Origin: Pseudomonadota bacterium
Lineage (GTDB): Bacteria > Desulfobacterota > Desulfobacteria > Desulfobacterales > Desulfobacteraceae
Reading direction: 5' to 3'
Length of the DNA: 8,941 nucleotides
Assembly (NCBI GenBank): GCA_018812385.1
Contig: JAHJDU010000100.1
Coordinates: forward strand, 1-8,941
Position numbers and translations under genes: made by a program
Notes under the pieces: model-generated
What the model saw: only the letters and a program-made list of their open reading frames with translations
Told to the model about the DNA's origin: nothing
The model's database searches: none
Part shown: piece after piece, positions 1-5,730 of the stretch
How positions within the stretch are numbered: the stretch's first letter is position 1
How the letters are laid out: the number at the start of each line of letters is the position of its first letter

Positions 1-2
1 AA

Positions 3-718
3 ATCCAGGCGTTTGCAGAAGATATAGAAAAAACAAATTTAAAGAATCAACAAAAAATAGACACTGCTCAACGCGAATTTTACACACAGATTAAGGTCGC
101 GGTGATGACCCGTCTTGGCATCCCTCTTGTTCGTATTGCCCGGCGGTTAAATATCCACAGGGAAACTATTTCAAAATATGTTAAAAAAAATCAGGGGCTT
201 TTTAAGAAAATTCATCAGGATTTTAAAAGCGGAACCTCTATCCCTGATATTGCTCAAAAATATGATGCTCCACAGCCTCTGGTATGGTCTGTGATTCTTG
301 AAGAGAAAACAGACCAGGAAAGCTTTAAGCGTTTAAACTGGGGATTGCGGGCATGGGATAACTGGTATTTCAATGATGTGGATCACAGGTTCGGCGATCC
401 CTGGCCAGTAAGAATCCTGGCACAGCTCGTTGCTCATACGCTGTTTTACTTTACACGAGAAAACGATCTTGTGCTGGACCCCATGGCCGGCGGCGGCGTG
501 GTTGCAGACACCTGCCTTGCCTTTAACAGACAATACTGTCTTTTGATCTTTTAGACCGGGTTAAAACAAGGCCTGAAATAGAACCTTTTTTATGGGACCC
601 AGTAAACCTGGCCTGGCCGGTGTTTAAAAATTTCACCAGGGAAAACCCTGCCCACGGGTGCAGGATCCAGGGCAGTGACCAGATTGGCAACGTTGCCATT
701 TTTCCTAAATGGTTATGA
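3..718 (+). pseudogene. ParB/HTH-DNA methyltransferase, 5'-cut and frameshifted
   Basis: The reading frame is already open at the window edge, so the GTG at 102 is internal and the true start, with the ParB nuclease-like domain, lies outside or is lost. Visible parts are a helix-turn-helix (RLGIPLVRIARRLNIHRETI, coded from 111) and then a methyltransferase region with RLNWGLRAWDNW and a motif I-like DPMAGGGVVADT coded at about 477-515. The frame stops at 552-554, but the family-like sequence resumes one frame over at 539 (SFDLLDRVKTRPEIEPFLWD), which points to a one-base deletion near 534-538. The shifted frame ends at TGA 716-718. Recognisable similarity fades after about 622, before the catalytic motif expected further on. 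Proteins with this ParB-HTH-methyltransferase layout are typical of phages and mobile elements. Family assignment is from remembered sequence similarity. The gene is very probably dead. Confidence 0.75.
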
Positions 719-902
719 ATTGTCTTCTGATCCCCCCCGTTGATTTCTAAGCGCTCCATCTGTGAGCCCCATCAGGCAGGCAATACCAACCGGGCTTATC
801 AGGGACGGGCTCCAATTCAACAGGATCAAATTTGAATCCGTCCCTGATGTTTTCGGCAAATATGCCCGCACGCCTGTGGTCATACGAAAATTTTACCATC
901 AT
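685..902 (-). pseudogene. ParB-domain plus HTH fragment of a second such methyltransferase
   Basis: From an ATG pair at 902-897 the minus strand encodes 51 residues with clear ParB N-terminal features: YDHRRAGIFAENIRDGF, then FDPVELEPV and the signature LPDGAHRWSA. It stops at TAG 747-749, where intact members carry a tyrosine (RWSAYK). After the TAG the frame reads KSTGG and then runs into a seven-G tract (732-738). One frame over, the next residues (QKTIHNHLGKMATLP, about 729-685) resemble the helix-turn-helix of the same family, so the middle of the protein is deleted. The helix-turn-helix differs from that of the plus-strand fragment, so the two pieces come from different paralogs placed tail to tail. 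It is decayed and not expected to make protein. It is also too short to appear in ordinary gene calls. Confidence 0.65.
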
Positions 903-950
903 TAATGGTTTCGCTATGGCCCAATCAACAATATATGATCTTGATGTTTA

Positions 951-967
951 CGCGTGACCTTAGGTTA
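951..967 (+). repeat. Short repeat copy shared with 5667-5684
   Basis: CGCGTGACCTTAGGTTA here matches CGCGTGACCTTCAGGTTA at 5667-5684 except for one extra C. The two copies are 4.7 kb apart in unrelated surroundings: one in debris between gene fragments, the other just upstream of a flavoprotein gene. The remaining bases from 903 to 1083 hold no gene I can support. A 34-codon open stretch exists on the minus strand there (about 975-1077) but has no recognised similarity. Confidence 0.45.
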
Positions 968-1083
968 TGATGATTCAGACACCCAAATTCCAGCCTTTGA
1001 CTATTGGAGTTGAGGCCTTACCTATAGGATGAATTTTTAAATTGACTTGTGCCAATGCCGGACTGGGTGCCATATTTCAGTTT

Positions 1084-1266
1084 TTAAAATCTTTTCCATA
1101 CTTCTATTAACAAAAAGCGTCTTCCTATCCAATTATTGTATGTCATTGTCTTGGTAAAACCAAGAGCCCTTTCAACAGTGTTGAGCAGTTCCCCATTCCA
1201 ATGGTTTTCCAGTACACTCCATACTCTTTCTATCGGTTCATTTTCGTTGTTAAGATCCATATTCAA
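1084..1266 (-). pseudogene. ISAzo13-type transposase remnant
   Basis: The minus strand encodes up to 60 residues from a TTG at 1266. The stretch NEPIERVWSVLENHWNGELL and the following NTVERALGFTKTMTYN closely resemble the C-terminal region of ISAzo13-family DDE transposases, where NPIERxWxxLENHWNG carries the last acidic catalytic residue. Only about 35 residues (roughly 1135-1240) are family-like. The sequence before NEPIER and after MTYN does not match, and no start, DDE core or terminal repeats are visible. It is a relic of an insertion sequence, not an active element. The exact family is remembered, not searched. Confidence 0.7.
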
Positions 1267-1298
1267 TTTTTAAAAGTATTAGTCCTGGTATTCGATTC

Positions 1299-1333
1299 TT
1301 GACATAGTAGTATGAACCATACTACTATGTCAA
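1299..1333. promoter_or_regulatory. Perfect 16-bp palindrome with embedded promoter, likely operator
   Basis: TTGACATAGTAGTATG and its exact reverse complement flank a 3-nt centre (AAC). Read on the plus strand, TTGACA (1299-1304) is a consensus -35 and TACTAT (1323-1328) a 4/6 match to -10, with 18-bp spacing. By symmetry the same hexamers occur on the minus strand. The first gene of the ATPase-PadR-methyltransferase operon starts 62 bp downstream. Overlap of promoter and palindrome suggests repression by a dimeric regulator, and the PadR-family protein encoded at 2181 is the natural candidate. As RNA it would also form a strong hairpin, but no T-run follows, so a terminator is unlikely. Confidence 0.65.
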
Positions 1334-1395
1334 GGAAAGCAACTATTGTGGATAATTTAAATATACCAGCAAACAAAACTTAAAGGAGATTTAAA

Positions 1396-2151
1396 TTGAT
1401 TTATCTAAAACAAGTGGATGTCCATGCAGAAAAGTTTCCAGTGCTTGATTATTATCCCTTTAATCTGGAATTATTTCAAAATACGGAAAAAGTCAAATTC
1501 GACACACCCATCACACTTTTCTGCGGTGAAAATGGTACCGGTAAATCCACTCTGCTTAAAGCCATTGCTATTAGATGCGGAATCCATATCTGGCAGAATG
1601 ATTCCGGCATAAGATACGAGCCCAACCCCTACGAAGAAGATTTCTATAAAACCATTTCAGTTCAATGGGAAGGCAGCCCAGTGCCGGGCTCATTTTTTGG
1701 ATCTCAGATCTTTTCACATTTTGCAAAAAATCTTGAAGAATGGGCGGTCAGTGATGCCAAAATGTTCAATTATTTCGGTGGGAAATCTCTGGTTACCCAA
1801 TCCCATGGTCAATCCCTTATGTCTTATTTTAAATCCCGCTATAGCATTAAGGGATTGTACTTTCTGGATGAACCGGAAACTGCCCTGTCACCGTCATCTT
1901 TGATTGAACTATTAAATCTTTTGATCAAAATAAGCCTGCAGGGCCATGCCCAGTTCATTATTGTGACTCATTCTCCTTTGTTGCTGGCATGTCCGGCTGC
2001 CCGTATTTACAGCTTTGATAACCCGGAAATTGAATCCATAGATTATCAAGATACGGATTATTATAAAATTTATAAAACTTTTATGAACTGCCCGAAAGAA
2101 TTTATCAAGGTACCCACACTATCATGCCAAGAACACAAACATTTTGCATGA
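1396..2151 (+). CDS. ABC/AAA-type ATPase, COG3910-like
   Basis: A 251-residue soluble ATPase of the SMC/ABC-like fold. It shows Walker A GENGTGKST (residues 44-52), a signature-like SHGQS (136-140), Walker B LYFLDEPE (154-161) and an H-loop THSP (191-194). The tail YQDTDYYKIYKTFMNCPKEF (217-236) is typical of COG3910 'predicted ATPase' proteins. No transmembrane segment is visible, so it is not a transporter by itself, and the substrate of this family is unknown to me. The start is TTG at 1396, chosen because AAAGGAGAT lies 7 bases upstream and the protein then begins like its relatives (MIYLKQV). It is the first gene of an operon: the padR-like gene follows after 29 bp. It is probably controlled by the palindromic promoter at 1299-1333. 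Confidence 0.85.
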   Translation: MIYLKQVDVHAEKFPVLDYYPFNLELFQNTEKVKFDTPITLFCGENGTGKSTLLKAIAIRCGIHIWQNDSGIRYEPNPYEEDFYKTISVQWEGSPVPGSFFGSQIFSHFAKNLEEWAVSDAKMFNYFGGKSLVTQSHGQSLMSYFKSRYSIKGLYFLDEPETALSPSSLIELLNLLIKISLQGHAQFIIVTHSPLLLACPAARIYSFDNPEIESIDYQDTDYYKIYKTFMNCPKEFIKVPTLSCQEHKHFA

Positions 2152-2180
2152 TTTATACACATAATTAAAAAGGAGTCTGT

Positions 2181-2729
2181 ATGTCAGCGATCAACCTGGT
2201 CATCCTTGGCATTTTGAAAAAACAAAATATGAATGCATATGAAATGAATAAGCATATTGAGTACATCAGGCTAAAAAACTGGATGAAAATCGGATCCACA
2301 ACCGTTTATCAGAATTTAAAAAAAATGGCTGAAAAGGGATATCTTTCGACTGGAACCTTTAAAAACGGTAATATGCCTGAAAAAGTGATATACGCCCTGA
2401 CCGATTCCGGCAATGCTCATTTCCACGAACTGATGGGCAAGTTTTCTAAAACCCCAAACCCGATTTATTTTGATTTTAATGCATTTTTATTCAATCTGGA
2501 TCTGGTTGACAAAGACAGCGGTATCGCTATGCTCAAAGATCTGAGACAATTTTTCCAAAACAGTTATGCCAATTTGAACAAAGATAGAGAAGCGATTAAT
2601 GATGCCCCGATCGGAGGAAATGCCATAATGGGACAATATGACCAATTGTTCAACACCATGATCCAATGGTCAAATAATTTGATTGAGGAATATGAAAAGG
2701 ATTCTTTCGATGAAACAACCCAATCTTAA
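2181..2729 (+). CDS. PadR-family transcriptional regulator
   Basis: A 182-residue protein with the PadR winged helix at residues 5-85: LVILGILKKQNMNAYEMNKH, then STTVYQNLKKMAEKGYL (recognition helix region), then the wing ending in VIYALTDSGNAHF. A C-terminal helical dimerisation part (about 95-175) matches the size of the Vir_act_alpha_C domain. PadR proteins are dimeric repressors that often respond to phenolic acids, drugs or other small molecules. The ligand here cannot be read from sequence. The start ATG has AAAAAGGAG upstream. The 3' end overlaps the methyltransferase start by 20 bp, so the two are probably translationally coupled. The perfect palindrome 5' of the operon is a plausible autoregulatory site. 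Confidence 0.88.
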   Translation: MSAINLVILGILKKQNMNAYEMNKHIEYIRLKNWMKIGSTTVYQNLKKMAEKGYLSTGTFKNGNMPEKVIYALTDSGNAHFHELMGKFSKTPNPIYFDFNAFLFNLDLVDKDSGIAMLKDLRQFFQNSYANLNKDREAINDAPIGGNAIMGQYDQLFNTMIQWSNNLIEEYEKDSFDETTQS

Positions 2730-3492
2730 AGAGATAGTTCGTCTTCAGTTTAATCGGCAGGCTCAAAAATTCAGCAGCTGGTCTGTGACAAAAAATCAGG
2801 AGTACGCGGATTACTATTTTAATTTTTGTGAGATGGCACCTGGAGACACTCTACTGGATGTCTCATGTGGCAGCGGAGATTTTTGCATTTTTTGCGCACA
2901 AAACATCGGTCATGCAACTGGAGTCGACTTGTCCGATAAAATGATTGATCTCGCAAAGCAACAGGCCATGGAATCCGGAATCGCAAACACCACTTTTCGA
3001 CGTGGGGATGCAGTAAGTTTGCCATATGAAGCCGAAACATTTTCCATTGTGATATCCAAATCCGCATTTCATCATTACTCAGATTACCATACCATATTCA
3101 GTGAGATGAAGCGGTGCTGCTACCGACAGGGAAGAATCTCGATTCAGGATATCGTGGCCTATGATGATAAGGAAGTAAATGATTTTTTTGAATCCTTTGA
3201 ACAGCTGGTTGATACAAGTCACAAGGTCGCATGCTCCAAATCCTTTATCCTTGACTTGTATCAACAACACAATGTCGATATTTTGTCTACCATGGAAATC
3301 ACCATTGATTTGAATTTGAACGACTATCTTAACCATGCCGTGCGCAGTGATAAGGATACCGTCCATCTCGAACAGTTTCTCGAAACCGGGTTAAAGGATG
3401 ACGTAATTAAAAATTACTTTCAGTATAAAGAAAAAGATTTTTTCTTTAAAAGAAATGTTTTTGTCATTCTGGGGCAAAAAAAAAGCCGTTGA
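2710..3492 (+). CDS. Class I SAM-dependent methyltransferase
   Basis: A 260-residue Rossmann-fold methyltransferase. Motif I is LLDVSCGSGDF (48-58), the acidic loop is GVDLSDKMIDLAK (71-83), and GDAVSLPYEAETFSIVIS (99-116) followed by AFHHY resembles UbiE/Methyltransf_11 small-molecule enzymes. The C-terminal half (150-260) is acceptor-specific and gives no clear substrate. I choose ATG 2710, with AAAAGG at 2695-2700 as ribosome binding site. The open frame extends up to TTG 2683, but those extra residues are unlikely. It overlaps the regulator gene by 20 bp and ends the operon. The set of ATPase, PadR and methyltransferase suggests a ligand-induced modification or resistance function, which is inference only. 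Confidence 0.85.
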   Translation: MKQPNLKEIVRLQFNRQAQKFSSWSVTKNQEYADYYFNFCEMAPGDTLLDVSCGSGDFCIFCAQNIGHATGVDLSDKMIDLAKQQAMESGIANTTFRRGDAVSLPYEAETFSIVISKSAFHHYSDYHTIFSEMKRCCYRQGRISIQDIVAYDDKEVNDFFESFEQLVDTSHKVACSKSFILDLYQQHNVDILSTMEITIDLNLNDYLNHAVRSDKDTVHLEQFLETGLKDDVIKNYFQYKEKDFFFKRNVFVILGQKKSR

Positions 3493-3693
3493 TTTTATCA
3501 CTGAACTCTGGAAAGATCGGCCGGTCCCTGGAATTCCCGTAATAATATCTACTTTGCAGTATTAAAAAAATTATTGAGTTTTTTACAAAATAATTAATTA
3601 CTTCCCCATTTACCAGAGCCTATGACCATACCATGGGTCCAGGCCAGCCGTGCTTTTGCGTAACTTGTGGGACTGAAAATCCTTTGGATAAAT

Positions 3694-3739
3694 CGCTATT
3701 TACCCATTTTGCCATAACTGGCATTTTGGGTAAATAGCG
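3694..3739. repeat. 46-nt interrupted hairpin
   Basis: CGCTATTTACCCA (3694-3706) pairs perfectly with TGGGTAAATAGCG (3727-3739). Inside lies a 3x3 T/T internal loop, then TGCCA (3710-3714) pairing with TGGCA (3719-3723) around a TAAC tetraloop. No T-run follows, so it does not look like an intrinsic terminator. It may be a REP-type element, a protein-binding palindrome or a structured untranslated RNA. Confidence 0.6.
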
Positions 3740-3761
3740 TGATTGTACGTGGCAGACATTT

Positions 3762-3938
3762 TTTGTCTAAATTGATAAAAAACAATTGTGGGGAAGATTC
3801 AAAATATTGTATGCTACATATAAAAAGAGCACCAGGAAAAAACAAGGCTGTTATAAAGGTGAGTTCGTCTGTATTTGATTGCCAATTGTAATTTGTTGGT
3901 AAGGTATAAAATAACTTGATAAAAACAATTTAGACAAA
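3762..3938. repeat. 13-bp perfect inverted repeat bounding 177 bp
   Basis: TTTGTCTAAATTG (3762-3774) and CAATTTAGACAAA (3926-3938) are exact reverse complements, and each overlaps or abuts a TTGATAAAAA-like sequence. The arms could be two copies of one regulator's site upstream of the redox cluster or the ends of a very small non-autonomous element. No flanking target duplication is evident. Confidence 0.4.
3772..3785. promoter_or_regulatory. Possible FNR/CRP-type site
   Basis: TTGAT-AAAA-AACAA matches the FNR consensus TTGAT-N4-ATCAA at 9 of 10 positions. A weaker relative (TTGATAAAAACAAT) is at 3916-3929. Regulation of the downstream redox genes by an FNR/CRP-superfamily protein would make sense, but the AT-rich context makes chance matches likely. 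Confidence 0.2.
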
Positions 3939-4048
3939 TATGGCATGATTTTTAATTAAATTTTGATAAATTAATGAACCAGATAAATAGTGCCTGGCCG
4001 AAAACCGGAAAACTTTGAGGTAATAATTATAAAAAAAGGAGAAAAATT

Positions 4049-4204
4049 ATGGTTAGCTGGTTATGCAGTAAATGCGGGTATACCCTTGAAGCCGATACCC
4101 CGCCTGAAAAGTGCCCATCTTGCAAGAGTGATTGTTCCTTTGTTGACAATTCATGCTATACTCCTGATTGCGCGGGGAAACCAAATGATCCTCAAATCAA
4201 GTGA
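4049..4204 (+). CDS. Rubredoxin-like cysteine-rich mini-protein
   Basis: A 51-residue protein. It starts WLCSKCGYTLEADTPPEKCP, which resembles the rubredoxin-like domain at the end of rubrerythrins: CxxC at C6/C9 and CxxC at C22/C25 would bind one Fe or Zn. Three more cysteines (C29, C36, C41) lie in the tail SCYTPDC. That makes seven cysteines, more than a rubredoxin needs, so a second metal site or disulfide chemistry is possible. The start ATG follows a strong AAAAAGGAG (4034-4041), and TGA is followed at once by TAA. It opens the redox cluster and lies 44 bp before the next small gene. I recall similar unnamed proteins in sulfate reducers. The function is inferred to be electron transfer or metal binding. 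It is too short for routine gene length cut-offs. Confidence 0.75.
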   Translation: MVSWLCSKCGYTLEADTPPEKCPSCKSDCSFVDNSCYTPDCAGKPNDPQIK

Positions 4205-4248
4205 TAAAGTCAACAAGGCTTAATTATTTCAAACACCCGGAGGTTATT

Positions 4249-4431
4249 ATGACAAAAAAATACAGGATAAAAACGTCTTGTCCACAGTGTGGGTGTTCCG
4301 GTGTTTCTCATCTGTCTGAACAGGAAATTATACAACGATATGGGGATGTCCCCAATATTGAGCTTGAGTGCCATGAGTGCATGATGATAATGGATGCAGA
4401 TGTTGAAGAAGACATGGACGTTGATGAATGA
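4249..4431 (+). CDS. Small zinc-ribbon-like protein
   Basis: A 60-residue protein from ATG 4249, preceded by GGAGG (4239-4243). The open frame reaches back to 4201, but those residues overlap the previous gene's stop and lack a ribosome site. Two cysteine knuckles, CPQCGC (C11, C14, C16) and CHEC (C41, C44), are separated by about 24 residues as in a zinc ribbon or rubredoxin-type fold. The tail MDADVEEDMDVDE is strongly acidic, as in proteins that dock onto basic partners or mimic DNA. No named family is recognised. Position between two rubredoxin-like genes suggests a redox or iron/zinc-related role (inference). Confidence 0.72.
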   Translation: MTKKYRIKTSCPQCGCSGVSHLSEQEIIQRYGDVPNIELECHECMMIMDADVEEDMDVDE

Positions 4432-4592
4432 AAAGATTTTTATTGGGTTCCGGTTAAAAAAAATATTGTATCATTTTTATTCTTGGCCTCAGGTGTATGT
4501 ATGGGCGTGAGACAGATTTGTAGTGCAAATGAAACAGAAATATGGGAGTGAATTTCAAAAAGGACGTATTGGTTTAAAAGAAAGGAATTAAA

Positions 4593-4772
4593 ATGGCCGA
4601 ACCAAAGGATATGCATCAGTGCCAGACTACGAATTGCGGTTATATTTATAATCCTGATAAAGGAGACAGAAAAGGAAAGATTGCAAAGGGAACAAAATTT
4701 GAAGATCTGCCCGACGATTGGAAATGCCCTGTCTGTGGAGCCAGTACCAAGGCTTTTAAGACGCTTGGATAG
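4593..4772 (+). CDS. Rubredoxin with CX4C first knuckle
   Basis: A 59-residue one-iron electron carrier. The second half is classic rubredoxin: FEDLPDDWKCPVCGASTKAF with C45 and C48. The first knuckle reads CQTTNCGYIYNPDKGD, so C10 and C15 are spaced CX4C instead of the usual CX2C. The ribosome site is AAAGGAAT (4581-4588) and the start ATG is at 4593. Rubredoxins in anaerobes donate electrons to rubrerythrins, superoxide reductase and rubredoxin:oxygen oxidoreductase. The rubrerythrin-like domain encoded next door (60 bp on) is the likely partner. The 161 bp upstream (4432-4592) contain only short open frames that I do not support. Confidence 0.88.
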   Translation: MAEPKDMHQCQTTNCGYIYNPDKGDRKGKIAKGTKFEDLPDDWKCPVCGASTKAFKTLG

Positions 4773-4831
4773 GCTTAATACTGGAATGGTGAATGGTGAA
4801 TAAGGCATAAAAGTAAAGAGGAGGAGTTGGT

Positions 4832-5662
4832 ATGAAATGGATGCAGTTTTTAACGCCTGCTAAATCAATAGATTTTAATGAAACTGAAAGCTATATTTCT
4901 CAACATCCGGGTGAAGAGATAACCATACTGGATGTCAGGCAGCCCTCGGAATATCAGGAGAGCCATATTCCCGGAGCAACGCTGATTCCTCTACCCCAGC
5001 TTTCTGACAGACTTGATGAACTTGATCCTGAAAAACCCACTTTGGTCTACTGAGCTGTTGGCGGGCGCAGCCGTGTTGCTGCGCAAATGCTTGCAGGAAA
5101 AGGGTTTAAAAAAGTGTTTAATGTCTCAGGCGGGATAAAGGCATGGCATGCCAAAACTGCCATTGGCCCCCAGGACCTTGGCATGGGTCTTTTCAGCGGC
5201 AAAGAAGAGCCCCTGGATGTATTAAAGGTAGCCTATTCCCTTGAACAGGGGTTGTGCGATTTTTATATTGCCATGGAAAAAGAAGCAAAACATGAAAAGG
5301 TAAGAGATCTTTTTGCCAAATTATCTGAAATTGAAGTAAAACATCAGATGTCTATTTATACAGCATACAATGAAATCAGCAATGGGGAAATGGGCAGGGA
5401 TGAATTTGAAAAAATGGTTGAAACAAAGGCATTGGAAGGCGGACTTTCCACCAGAGAATATCTTGATCTTTTTAATCCTGACTTGAATTCTGAAATTGAT
5501 GTGATTTCCCTTGCCATGTCAATAGAAGCCCAGGCTCTGGATCTTTATCAAAGAGTGTCAGCAAAAATAAAGAATCCTGCATCAAGGGATATTATCAATA
5601 AGATTGCCAATGAGGAAAAAGTACATCTGGCAAGTCTGGGCAAACTTATGGACAGTCTTTAA
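4832..5662 (+). CDS. Rhodanese-rubrerythrin selenoprotein (in-frame UGA = Sec74)
   Basis: This is a 276-residue fusion read through TGA 5051-5053. Residues 1-105 form a single rhodanese domain: TILDVRQPSEYQESHIPGA, then LVY-U-AVGGRSR, then KVFNVSGGIKAW. The active loop of rhodaneses is C-x-x-G-x-R-S, and the UGA replaces precisely that cysteine, which carries the persulfide in the Cys enzymes. Residues 125-276 form a ferritin-like diiron domain with E138, E168xxH171, E232 and E262xxH265, a complete ligand set. The start ATG has AGAGGAGGAG upstream. The downstream half has no ribosome site before M86 (5087), arguing against two proteins. No other lesion is present. A SECIS-like hairpin lies at 5065-5084. 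Likely role: sulfane-sulfur or selenium transfer coupled to peroxide/oxygen defence. A plain nonsense mutation remains the alternative. Confidence 0.85.
5051..5084 (+). promoter_or_regulatory. UGA Sec codon with bacterial SECIS-like hairpin
   Basis: Eleven bases after the TGA, GCGCAGC (5065-5071) pairs perfectly with GCTGCGC (5078-5084) around the six-base loop CGTGTT. The apical loop begins 18 nt after the UGA and has G as its second base. Both agree with the published bacterial SECIS model: a loop roughly 16-37 nt downstream and at least one G in the first two loop positions. The stem lies in the coding sequence, as expected for bacteria, where SelB binds it while bound to Sec-tRNA. Confidence 0.7.
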
Positions 5663-5716
5663 CCTGCGCGTGACCTTCAGGTTAAAGGTCACAAGTAACA
5701 TAAAGGTCACAAGTAA
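5661..5716. repeat. Overlapping inverted repeats and tandem 16-bp repeat
   Basis: GTGACCTT (5670-5677) is inverted as AAGGTCAC (5685-5692), and AACCTG (5661-5666) is inverted as CAGGTT (5678-5683); the two hairpins exclude each other. TAAAGGTCACAAGTAA occurs twice with an 18-bp period (5683-5698, 5701-5716), so the AAGGTCAC arm is also duplicated. Part of the unit recurs at 951-967. It fills the spacer before the flavoprotein gene and could be a regulator site, an mRNA switch or a dispersed repeat. Confidence 0.55.
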
Positions 5717-5730
5717 AAAGAGAGGGGAAA

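Larger units (their letters stand above)
3493..4048. other. 556-base non-coding stretch
   Basis: No gene with recognisable features lies here. It contains the hairpin at 3694-3739, the 13-bp inverted repeat at 3762-3774/3926-3938 and two similar TTGATAAAAA-type sites, and must hold the promoter of the redox cluster. I cannot place a convincing -35/-10 pair: TATAAA at 3905-3910 has no well-spaced -35. A 33-codon minus-strand frame at 3594-3695 is stop-bounded, lacks a start and is unassigned. No clear T-tailed terminator follows the methyltransferase gene. Confidence 0.6.

Noticed and set aside
523..759. 78-residue minus-strand ORF as an intact gene
   Set aside because: Only residues about 8-25 resemble a helix-turn-helix fragment; the rest is antisense to the plus-strand methyltransferase fragment. 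I kept only the fragment as part of a pseudogene.
3594..3695. 33-codon minus-strand frame (includes YAKARLAWTHGMVIGSGKWG)
   Set aside because: The composition looks protein-like, but there is no start codon context, no recognised family, and stops bound it closely. It is perhaps a relic, not callable.
3694..3739. ModE-type operator or integron attC site
   Set aside because: The ATCGCTAT-like edges recall molybdate operators, but the arms are too far apart. The core sites of attC are absent.
3990..4223. 77-residue plus-strand ORF
   Set aside because: It is out of frame with the cysteine-rich 51-residue gene that has the good ribosome site, and has no family features.
4429..4551. Readthrough of the TGA ending the zinc-ribbon gene (a second Sec candidate)
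   Set aside because: The frame continues about 40 codons, but the residues show no similarity to anything known and no cysteine counterpart or hairpin is evident. Normal termination is simpler.
4440..4808. 122-residue minus-strand ORF
   Set aside because: It is antisense to the unmistakable rubredoxin gene. It is a shadow frame.
5087..5662. A separate rubrerythrin-like gene starting at ATG 5087
   Set aside because: No ribosome site precedes it, its first 20 residues are the end of the rhodanese fold, and the upstream frame joins it through a UGA at the catalytic Cys position. It is the second half of the selenoprotein.
5661..5692. H-type pseudoknot from the two overlapping inverted repeats
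   Set aside because: Only one nucleotide would have to cross a six-pair stem, which is sterically unlikely. Alternative hairpins are more reasonable.
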